This document shows, in pieces, positions 55,501-64,000 of a stretch of 64,000 nt of DNA. Source of the stretch: Paramacrobiotus metropolitanus (Eukaryota > Tardigrada > Eutardigrada > Parachela > Macrobiotidae). The notes beneath the pieces are model-generated. The model had not been told where the DNA came from. It was given only the letters and a program-made list of their open reading frames with translations, and ran no database searches. The position numbers were made by a program, and so were the translations under genes. How positions within the stretch are numbered: position 1 is the first letter of the stretch; each line of letters starts with the position of its first letter. The stretch spans positions 3,162,001 through 3,226,000 of the forward strand of contig NW_026570225.1 in NCBI RefSeq assembly GCF_019649055.1, in the 5' to 3' direction.

Positions 55501-56084
55501 GTCAGGAAAGTCAACGTTCCGTTAGTCCTGACAAAGTTCGGCAAGAGCGCCGCTCCAAACAGACACTTACCGTGAACCGAAAACTGGAGAAAAAAGCCGA
55601 CATACAAATTAAAACCCGAGATCTGCGAGAGAAAGAGAAGGAAAAGAAGCCCAATAAAGCCGCCGCTGCTGCTGCTAAAAAGCGACGAGCAGCTCGTGCA
55701 TCCACTCGGGTGCCCAAGAAGCAAATCAAAGACGAATCCGACGAAAGTGTCAGTGAGGATTCGAAGGAATCGTCAGACCCGTCCTATCAAGCTCCATCGG
55801 AGGCAGGAAAAGCGCGCCAGAATAACGGCGAACGCGAAGCGTCACGGAATGGACGCAATGATTCGGACGAGCCGCGTTACTGCGTCTGCAGGAATGTTTC
55901 ATACGGGCATATGGTGGGCTGCGATAATGACAGCTGCACGATTGAATGGTTTCATTTTGTTTGCGTTGGCTTGAAAGCAAAACCGAGAGGGAAATGGTTT
56001 TGTCCTGATTGCCGTGACGGGGATAATCCGAAAATGTCGAAAAATGCCACCCAGAATGATGCTTCTGTTGGCCCAGAAAAATGA
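52541..56084 (+). CDS. ING-family PHD-finger chromatin reader (ING1/2-like), one frame break
   Basis: Reads H3K4me3 and tethers histone acetylase or deacetylase complexes. Exons 52541-52990 and 55348-56084, about 395 residues if the break is an artefact. The N-terminal region (about 1-150) has the two-helix ING pattern, such as [16 protein letters not shown] and [19 protein letters not shown] Lys/Ala/Arg- and Ser-rich basic linker follows, then the PHD finger ([18 protein letters not shown]..., C4HC3, about 315-365) with the aromatic cage Tyr and the EWFHF Trp. The break lies near 52717, where the frame moves at ATTTGAGG and both flanking frames are ING-like. A single base missing from the T run would explain it; no intron of suitable size does. 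The intron is 2.36 kb, far longer than its neighbours, because of the inverted-repeat element. Confidence 0.9.
53011..53168 (+). repeat. Left terminal inverted repeat of the foldback element
   Basis: Inverted match to 54808-54966. It starts near GGGCAATACC and contains a near-palindromic 21-base hairpin (ACTCAGAA stem) at 53077-53097. Confidence 0.85.
53539..53811. repeat. Tandem array, period about 79 bp, four copies
   Basis: CTTTCTTTATAGCGAGACAGA-like cores recur at about 53621, 53701 and 53780, with a first copy at about 53543. They are separated by diverged segments that each contain a CTTTTCAGTTTG-type word. The last copy runs directly into the 49-bp array, which shares the TTTCTTT..CGAGAC core, so the second array probably arose from the first. 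Confidence 0.75.
53812..54190. repeat. Exact 49-bp tandem array, seven copies plus a partial
   Basis: Units start at 53812, 53861, 53910, 53959, 54008, 54057 and 54106, then a short one near 54153, each exactly 49 bases apart. The unit has the order TTTCTTTAAACGGGACCA, AGAAGTAACACC, CCACAACA and TGTTATTCC. Spacing is invariant while bases vary. Confidence 0.92.
54808..54966 (-). repeat. Right terminal inverted repeat of the foldback element
   Basis: Inverted match to 53011-53168, ending near TTTTACCTC. Includes the mini-hairpin at about 54879-54899. Confidence 0.85.
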
Positions 56085-56264
56085 TATTTATCGTTACCGT
56101 TTGAGGGTTACTAGTATGCCTGTAAATATAAATTTTTTGGAGAAAGGGGACGCATGGTTAGCTAATCACAAGCAATGCGCATCGAGCATTTAGTGTCGTG
56201 GTTTGCTGCCAGGATGCTAAGCAGTGGTTAAAACCAGATTGCTGCCTTATGCGAGTAAATTAGC

Positions 56265-56270
56265 AATAAA
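56265..56270 (+). terminator. Poly(A) signal AATAAA of the ING gene
   Basis: First AATAAA after the ING stop, about 180 bases downstream. Confidence 0.5.
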
Positions 56271-56882
56271 ATTTATTTCGATTATTTGGGTGAAATCAGG
56301 CGCTTGCACAAGACTAGGGCTGAAATTCAAGCAACAAATAACATGAGATACTCCGAGCAAAGGTATTTCCAGTGTGCTGTGGGGTCAGGTTGCGTTATAA
56401 ATGAGTGTGAACCATGGTAACGTTAACGAGCTTACGATTGACCATAGGAAAATCAACTTGGCCAAAAGTCAGCAATCTTGGATTCACCGCTGCATTGAGA
56501 GTATCCTGTTGTAATTCAAAGTAGCAACATTGGTGAAGTATATATAAGCCGTGATCCTTCGCCTCATAGGAGAGGGGCCGAATTAGCAATCATATAAATA
56601 CGGGCACACCTAAGTAGTATTCGTATAAATACGTAGATTGCGCAAAAATTACAGTTAGTAAGTAAAAGTGTCGCATTCGGTTAATGTTTTTAATTCGTTA
56701 CTGTAGTTATTTACGTAAGTAGTATCACAAAGACCATTCTTCAATCTCCTGGACAACCCATTCAAAGTTAATGCTGTATTCCGAATTGAGGTTTTCCGAA
56801 TTCTTTTGACAAAGTAAGTATTTAACCTTATCATTTGTGTGGTTTGTGAGTACTGTACTGTAAGCCTTTGGTATCTGCATTC

Positions 56883-57698
56883 ATGGCACCTGCTGTGCAG
56901 TATTTGGTTATGATTATTAAACCCCATGCCGTACACAAGAAGCTAAAGATAATCCAGACTTTAGAACAGCATGGCTTCCGTATAAATGGTGAGCGGTGCA
57001 TTGATATCAGTTTCGACGAGGCTTGGTATATTTGTAAGGATGAACGAGGAAAAATGGCAACAGACTCTGCATCCGTGGAAAATAAAATGCAATCCCTTAT
57101 GGGCACCGCTATTGTGTTGTTGGTCAGTCATTTAGGCTCGGCATTCGAAGCTGTGGCGCATGCCTTGGGCCCGGAAGATCCAGCGGAAGCAGTAAAGGTG
57201 AACCCTCAATCAGTATGCGCAAGATTCGGGGAAACGGGTCCATTTAATGCAGTAATAGCCAGCGGTAACGTTATTACTGTCGTGCGTGTATATCGACTTT
57301 AATTCAAACTGGACACTTATGCTAACCACTGGTTCCGCTAATATTTTGTAGTAAATGCTTCTGCGGCAACAAGAGAAATCCAACATTTTTTTCCGAGATT
57401 CAGTGACATTTTCCATGGACCGATTTCCAATATTGCTGAGGAGCGAATAGCAATTGATGCGTACTTTCGGGAGAAAATGCTGCCGACACTTCTAGATGGC
57501 TTTTATGATTTGTGCGTCAGAAAGCCGGCACAGCCGGTGCCACACCTATCTGCTTATCTCTTGAATAACAACCCAAACCATCCCAAAATATTCAAGCCGG
57601 GTGAATATGTTTTTGGTATGAGCTCACCGTCAGGACTAACAAGGGAAGTTGAACAAGAAACGCAAAACTATGCTTTTTGCTCCCAAAACCGACGATGA
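56883..57698 (+). CDS. NME5: NME5-like protein (nucleoside diphosphate kinase fold plus Dpy-30 motif)
   Basis: NME5 is a cilium and flagellum protein (radial spoke in motile cilia; testis-enriched in vertebrates). Two exons, 56883-57264 and 57352-57698, give 242 residues. Residues about 5-150 form the NDPK fold, starting QYLVMIIKPHAV, with LGPEDPAEA. Where active NDPKs have NxxHGSD, this protein has NAVIASG across the exon joint, so the catalytic histidine is missing. Residues about 165-210 match the Dpy-30 dimerisation motif of NME5 (MLPTLLDGFYDLCVRKPAQP, then LLNNNPNHPK). The ATG was chosen as the one nearest the NDPK start; the frame stays open a few codons upstream. Function as an enzyme is therefore unlikely; a structural role is inferred. 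Confidence 0.9.
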
Positions 57699-58103
57699 TG
57701 TTTAAATAATTGTTGATACCTGGGCATTCCCTGTCGCGACTGAAACGTATTTCGTAATCGAAATGTTTATATTATGGCACCATCCCAAATTGCGTCATCA
57801 GAACAAGTTAGGATTCAACGCTGATGCAGACATTTTACTGCGCTTGTCGTATACTGCAGTGATTGCACATCCCATGTCATACAGTATAAACTGAGCATAA
57901 ACTTTTCAATACAAAAACCGCAAGAGTACGAAACGAAAATAAAACTTGGCAGTACTCTAATAAAACTCTGAAAACATTAAAATCAAATAAGCACACGACA
58001 TACTGAGTGATCAACTGCATGGTACCAACAAAAAGATATAAAGCGGCACGACACTGTGGCACTAGACTATAGTCAACCACGGCGTCGAGACCTGGTACTT
58101 GAT
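57699..58103. other. Convergent spacer between NME5 and RalGPS
   Basis: About 0.4 kb holding the 3' ends of both genes. No other feature seen. Confidence 0.4.
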
Positions 58104-60566
58104 TTATCCATCCAAATTTATCAAATTCGAAGGTGCTCCGGTCGCCGCTTTCAAAAACTTTATCCACTCTCGATACTCTGTGACGGTGCGGGTTTTAAAG
58201 CGAACAATAAATGCATTATCTGGTGACTGAAGTTTGAACGACAATGTTTCGTCGGTGCCGATATGCAGTTTCCAGTCGGTCACTGTGTACACCGTACAAG
58301 GAATCCCTTCAAAATGCACGCGCTCCCCTGTACGGAAGGGGCTTTTGGGCTTAAAAATAAAATAGATTCGATCCCCACGCGGCTGCCCATACAGATTTCC
58401 AGCGCGGCAGAAAGCGGAACTGGCCATTTTTAACAATAGTTTTCTTTTCCAACATACCTTGCCAGTCGTAATGGCGTTGTAATACGGCCATATTGCTGGG
58501 TAAGGATAAATTGCCGATATTGTTGCGGCTGAGCATGTGACCAGAAGACAACAGAAAAGCATCGTCTGCAATGAGATCCTGCAAAGAAGCAAAAACACAA
58601 TTATAATCGGGCTTTTAATTTCCGGTAGTGTTACTATCTATGTTCTAACAGGACAATATGGGATAACAAATAGGGACTAAACTACCTCTACGAGAATATC
58701 AGACCGTGCAAAATTTGCAATGTTCCCATCGCTATCGACCGGAACGAAAATGAACTCTAATCACATGTAGACTGCAAGGGCCTGTCTCTTTATGGGGGTA
58801 AGTAAAGAAATCCCGTACGTATTACCGATATTAAGCACAATAGGGCGTAGATCTTGCACTAATTAAGTCACAATATTACGTACTTACAATTTTCTTGTAC
58901 TAATCAAACACAATATTAAGCAAGTTTCGACAAAATTGCATGGAGTTTACCAAATACCTACATGCACCGACAAAAAAATTCGCATGTCAATTGCTAATAC
59001 CTACGCTCCGGTCTACTCCATGCACGTAAATGTGCATTCTTCAATTTACACCTCTATCAAGCAAAATTTTACATTTTTTATGTGAGAAGCTATCATTTTG
59101 TATTACAAAGAAAGAAAGTCAACAGCGCGAACCTCGATGTTGCTATCATCGATCAAATTTGTTTTCGTATTTGGTATATCCATGGGTGAGCCGAGCAAAA
59201 CATCCCTAACTGTCAGCGGTCGGGATCCATTACAGGATGGCGAATGCTCCAACACCCTTTCATTTGGATCAGGTTCTAGTGTTTTCGATAATTTGATATT
59301 GCCTTCATCGACAAACTTCTGCAGCTCTTCCAAATACCGTAAACTTTTCAGGAACGACTGCAGCGCTGGAATCTCTTCCAAAAATCCGTAATTGGACCGG
59401 CTAAAGAGATCGAATATTTTCTGCTCAATGGCTTTTAGGCGTTTGCGTCTCTCATTGACATTGGTATATGCATGATAGGCATGAATCAGATCAGTCTTGT
59501 AGAATCCTGTCAACGCCAACATAAACGATTACGCTAGATAAACAATTAGCAAGGAATGAGAGTACCGATATGCGGCAATCGTGGATATCCCGCCCCTTCT
59601 TGATATTCTCTGAATGCTTTCCAGTTATTATCCGATGAAAATTTGGCTGCCAGAAAATCACATGTCTCCTTATCGCGTTTTGGAAGAAGTGCTTGCGTTT
59701 GATGTAAACGAGCAATGGGTGAGCTGAGCAGTGCCGAAAATATAGCATAGCTTGTGTGGAAATTATTCAGCTGAAATAAACGGTCGGCAATCCGGATAAA
59801 ATGGCTCCACATTTCTGCCCGCTGCCTGGGTGTCTGCCAGCGATACAAAGTAGCGTTACAGTATATGTTTTGATATACACACAAGCCACAGCTCTGCCGG
59901 TCCGAATGTAAAAATATCGAAACAATTTGTAGTTTACAGATATATTGCTACCAAAAATTAATTTTCTGTTTCCGTAACGAAGTTACGAAAAGAGAAAATT
60001 TTAACAGAAGACGCTGATTCCAGTTCTAGACTGGCATAACGTAACTGCATTTATTGCATGGCTGTATAAATTTTACTCTGATGAAATCACAGAAGCGAAA
60101 GCCCTATAATTGCAAAAAAAATACATTAATTATTCTGATTTACCTCTTGCTTCAAAATTTCCGAAATTGCCCACTGTCCATCGTAATTAAACCGCGTCGT
60201 TATGGCATTGACACGTTGAGATTCTGGATAATTTTTCATTCTCGGATCGTACCACTTCAAGGAAGCCAGATCCAAGGGTAATAACTCACGAAATACCGCA
60301 TGGTTAAGGAGTGTCAACTGTGCAGCTACATCGTCCACTTTCCAGTGCAATGCGCACGTCGCATCACCGGACGCGTCAAAGGTATCCAGCCCGCTCCCTT
60401 CACTCTCCACATCCGTTTCAATGTACATGCACTTTTTCCGTTTGGGCGAGCGATGGTGCCGCAATCGGGGCATCGTGGCAAAGTGGCTGGACAGGGGATA
60501 GGTGGCCCCCTTGGCGGGGGCCGATTGGGGCGACAGCGTGCTCATCGTTGGATCACTGCCGTTCAT
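58104..60566 (-). CDS. RALGPS: Ral guanine nucleotide exchange factor of the RalGPS type, one frame break
   Basis: Activates Ral GTPases; RalGPS proteins combine a CDC25/RasGEF domain with a C-terminal PH domain. Exons 60144-60566, 59566-59833, 59133-59506 and 58104-58578, about 512 residues. The RasGEF domain runs from VDDVAAQLTLLNHAVF through RAEMWSHFIRIADRLFQLNN to FLKSLRYLEELQKFVDEGN. A short linker without a clear PxxP motif leads to the PH domain (WQGMLEKKTIVKNG to TEYREWIKFLKAATG). The last exon breaks frame once at the A run 58353-58357 (a T run on the coding strand), between LFYF and KPKSPF, and both flanking frames are PH-like. One extra base in the homopolymer would account for it. 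The donor of exon three (GTTCGC) is weak. The open frame extends upstream of the chosen Met. Confidence 0.9.
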
Positions 60567-62704
60567 CGGCAGGAAGCCCGCCGCACGCGATAACGACTGG
60601 CTTCGCTGCCTGTACGGACGCCAACAGCTGCGGCATAAACTGTTGAGCTTGCAGGTTTTTAATCGGCGTCGTACGGCACTACACGAGCAGACATAACTGC
60701 TTGCGGGCAGTCTAAAATCAACATCGGGTTACCGCACGGTTTATATCGTTCTCTACAACCAAGTCTACGCAGTTCAGCGCCATACATCATCTATAGAATC
60801 GCGTCATGATTATATTTCCCTATCTGTTGCAACCTGCAAATAATCATACAATAATAGAATATTTCTATTTAATTTTTTACATTGTATTTGAAAAACCAAA
60901 CTACACAAAGCCTTCCAGAAGTCGACGCCGGTGTGAATTGTGACTATTTCAAGAACATGATTCCTCAAACAACCGCAATTATTTAAAAATAATTACGTAA
61001 CTGTAATTAAAAACAAGTTCAATTGAATTAAATCCCGCAGATACGAGTACAGTACATTATGATTGATGCACATATACAGATAGATGAACCAGCTGCTCGT
61101 AGAGCAATCTGCAATCCAATTAACTCATAACCGTAGACTGTAACTGTAGACTTTAAATATTTATAAATTTTGTCGACCACTGAAAAATTATAATCATACG
61201 AGTACTCATTAACAACAGAACCACTAACCTCAAAGAACCTTGTCCACTGCACCACAGATCCACGCTTGCAGCTGGAATTGTACTGTCTCGGGATTACAAT
61301 GCGAAATCCACAGCCTAAATCAAATATCCGGTTCACGTTGGATACTCGTACAATTGTTGGCAGTCGTTATCAACTGATGCAGGAGTACCACGGCTACTGC
61401 ACTTGGTAGCTTATTCTTTCTGCGGGAAACTAGCACAACTGACTGGAGCTCCAATACTGTGATCTTGTTATCTTGCAGATACAGCCTGGAAACAAAGCCC
61501 TCAAACGTCTTATCATCCAGTGTATGCAGTACTATGCACACTCAGCGCAGGCATACAATGTGCCCAAAACATTAATGCTGCTTATTCTCAAAAACATTGC
61601 ATGTATGATATTCCAGATAAATGTTGTGTCCTTCGGCATAACACTGCGACTGATAAGTCAGAACTCCAAATGTACGATTCCAATCCTTTAACACCTTGAT
61701 ACTAGGTTGCAGTATGGTAGTATTCACCACTCGGACAAAACTTAGCGATTCCAGTTTAACAGCAAAACCAGATAATAAATTATCAAAGACTGATAATGAT
61801 ACCCGATAACCCGTCACAATTATTTAATCCGATAGGAAAAGCTACCGCAGATTAAAGAACCACAGAGATACGGTGCTCACGCAAATGCAAAATCAACTGC
61901 AAATCAGCAACTGCAGCAAATCAGCAATAAGAAAGGACGAAATCATTTATTGAAAATGCGACAAGCAGTGATAAAAAGTAAAAATACTAAACGAGACAGT
62001 GGCGCATGTAGGTTGCAGATATTCGCAAAAAAATGTCGGTTTTCGTACGGTTATTAATTCAACCTAGTAATAAATAAGTAAACTGAAACAATAAAAAGGA
62101 AATGGGAAAACCCATAATTTCATAAAGTTAATTGTAGCCTGAGAGTACTTTTCAAAAGCTCAAAAAAGAACTTAAAATTTACTATCGCACTGTAATTTAA
62201 AAGTGAAACAACTTATTAGTACTAGACGGGAGAACTCGTACTGTACTACTCGTGTACCAAAATGACCGTGTACCAATACATTCTCAATGCGTGATTCATT
62301 CATTCGCTTTCGGCTGTGAGAATCTGGATTCGAATCAATGAATGATAATGAACCGTTCATTGACATTGACAGACAGCCTCAGTCAGAATCCCGATTCTAG
62401 CCAAGGATGCTGCAGAAGCAAGGATTTACGCCTAAAATTGGCTGCTAGCATTTACAGCACTATGAAAAGCGAAGGTTGTGAATAAAGTACGAAAATTCTT
62501 CGAAATAGGTTCGATTTTCCTCTTGCTTTCTGACTATTGTGTGGTAATTAACTATGTCAATATTATTATTCTCGATTCTCGACTGCAGTTAGCGGATTGT
62601 ACGACGCAACGATTGATACCTTGTGGACAACAGTCTCGGTCTGGCGAAAGGAATATTACATTTTTTATCGTTCCTGTGGGCTATGTTAATTGTGGAAATT
62701 AGGA
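60567..62704. other. Divergent spacer between RalGPS and SMARCB1
   Basis: About 2.1 kb. Minus-strand frames at 61028-61817 read partly like protein, such as LHTLDDKTFEGFVSRLYLQD at about 61460-61520, but no family, start and stop or splice structure could be fixed. Nothing else is recognised. Confidence 0.4.
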
Positions 62705-63934
62705 ATGGCAGCCAAAGATTTTGAGGATACTGGTAACGAGACCACAGTGGAAGGCATGGAGACTGACAATGATCTGTCGTCTCAAGATCGTCAGACAGAG
62801 AGCCAGGCAGATGCGGAAATGGAAGTCGATGGGGATGGAGACAAGTCGCGGAGGCCCATGGTCAGCACGTTTGGCAGTCGACCCGTTCCCTTCAAACTGG
62901 AAGACGACGGCGACGATTACTACATTGGATCAGTAGTAAGAGCATTTCTTTCCTTCTCGTAGAAGCCTTACTAATTACACTTACAGTACTGTGTTGCTGT
63001 TGTCAACCATGTTTCGTTGGAGGACATAAGAATGTTCTAACAAATTTATTAAACACTTCGATTGATCGTTCAGGTGGGGAATTATTTGCGAATGTTTCGA
63101 GGCCAATTATACCGAAAGTATCCCGCACTTTGGAGACGACAGACTACTCCGGAGGAAAGAAAACGTTTAGCGCAGATGAAAGGTACTCGTATTTTCGAAA
63201 TCTTTTTTTCTTTCATGTTGTTGTTTTACACTGTACAAGTCAGATCTCACCAGTCCGTTTTCTTGTTTTTTGTAGTGTGTTCAAATATTTTCTTTGTGTT
63301 GTTTTCTTTTTAATCGTGTTGGGATATTCGGCATTATTGTTTCCTTTTCCATAATTTATCACTTCAGTCTTGCCCTTTGAATGCGATTCAGACAAAATGC
63401 AGTCCTCTCATTGCAATACATTGGATTGCAATATGGTTGGTACTTACCCACCCTTATGCATGGCGATATTGGCTGTGGCCTGTGGGTGTTAAATTCAATT
63501 ACTTACTGAAGTCTACTGAGGCTCACTGTACATATGCGCTGCATAAGTTTTTTGACAAACGATATTTACTGTGCACACTTTAAAATCATTCGTAGCGATT
63601 TTTTCTAGGTGTGGATTCGCATTCCGTATCCAGTAATACGATTCTTGTGAAAGCCAAAGAAGTGGATGAGATTTTAGCGGGTTATGAAGAAAAATACCGG
63701 CTGGTTTCTGGGGATGCGGAAATATCTCAGACGCCAAAGTGCGTACTTCATTCTTCGCACCGGTGCTTAAGATGCAGTAAAGATGCTACTTTGCAGAGAA
63801 GCGAAGTCGCGGCGCGCTTCGAATTGGGCTCCTCAACCCGCCACTTCTCATCATTTGGACGCTGTTCCCAGCGCTACACCCATCAGTCGTGCCCGCCAGT
63901 TAATGCGCCAACCCGGTCGACATCATCCATTTTG
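62705..63934 (+). CDS. SMARCB1: SWI/SNF subunit SMARCB1 (SNF5/INI1/BAF47), 5' part, runs off the window
   Basis: Core subunit of SWI/SNF chromatin remodellers. Four exons lie in the window: 62705-62935, 63074-63182, 63609-63738 and 63797-63934. The last ends at a GTGCGT donor, so the gene continues beyond 64000. An acidic N-terminal extension of about 50 residues (METDNDLSS..., EMEVDGDGD) precedes the conserved winged-helix region: [40 protein letters not shown]. The linker contains [11 protein letters not shown] and [18 protein letters not shown], matching the vertebrate order. The SNF5 repeats are expected downstream of the window. Start chosen as the first ATG after an in-frame stop. Confidence 0.95.
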
Positions 63935-64000
63935 GTGCGTTTTTAGTTAATTTCAAACGATGTCGTTTGTGCAAAAAAAGTCGAACAGCATGATTTCTGT

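Noticed and set aside
61028-61817. Minus-strand frames resembling exons, including LHTLDDKTFEGFVSRLYLQD
   Set aside because: Faintly Sm/LSm-like, but I could not fix a family, a start or a consistent exon chain. A profile search against LSm and Gemin families would decide it.
62320-62345. GGATTCGAATCAATG as a tRNA T-arm
   Set aside because: No matching acceptor or anticodon stem upstream; no tRNA gene is supported anywhere in the window.

Overview
The window is nuclear DNA from an animal. It holds conserved metazoan genes with many introns (Ras, TAO kinase, a myotubularin with a FYVE finger, RalGPS, ING, SMARCB1) on both strands. Most introns are short, roughly 45-120 bases, with GT..AG ends, and intergenic spacers are about 0.4-4 kb. 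This is a compact invertebrate genome. A tardigrade or another small-genome ecdysozoan would fit, but the sequence alone does not settle the phylum. No viral, retroviral or LTR element and no tRNA or rRNA gene was recognised.

Layout: 0.36-3.2 kb, a coiled-coil protein (+); 3.5-8.1 kb, glycogen phosphorylase (-); 10.3-11.5 kb, Ras (-); 11.65-12.29 kb, a hAT-type MITE with an 8-bp target duplication; 15.0-19.8 kb, a myotubularin phosphatase of the MTMR3/4 type (+); 20.5-25.8 kb, TAO kinase (-); 29.6-30.7 kb, SDHAF2 (-); 32.2-32.8 kb, ribosomal protein P2 (+); 33.65-36.0 kb, aspartate dehydrogenase (-); 37.5-39.0 kb, a MICOS subunit MIC26/27 (+); 40.8-43.2 kb, an SLC26 transporter cut short before its STAS domain (+); 43.3-46.5 kb, PSMD1/Rpn2 (-); 47.3-48.2 kb, RPL7 (+); 48.8-51.1 kb, PSMD12/Rpn5 (-); 52.5-56.1 kb, an ING PHD-finger protein (+) whose intron carries a 1.96-kb inverted-repeat element; 56.9-57.7 kb, NME5 (+); 58.1-60.6 kb, RalGPS (-); 62.7 kb to the window end, the 5' part of SMARCB1 (+).

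The genes do not form one pathway. Themes are mitochondria and metabolism (SDHAF2, MIC26/27, glycogen phosphorylase, aspartate dehydrogenase), protein synthesis and breakdown (P2, L7, Rpn2, Rpn5), small-GTPase and kinase signalling (Ras, RalGPS, TAO), endosomal phosphoinositide turnover (MTMR) and chromatin (ING, SMARCB1). Exon models were built by eye from splice-site consensus, phase and family similarity. For most genes the exon lengths sum to a multiple of three, which supports them. Three genes carry reading-frame breaks (ING, RalGPS, SLC26). Two of these lie at T homopolymers and may be assembly errors. The most interesting noncoding signals are the foldback element in the ING intron with its exact 49-bp tandem array, a pair of perfect palindromes at 2475-2553, and a leader motif shared by the two ribosomal protein genes.
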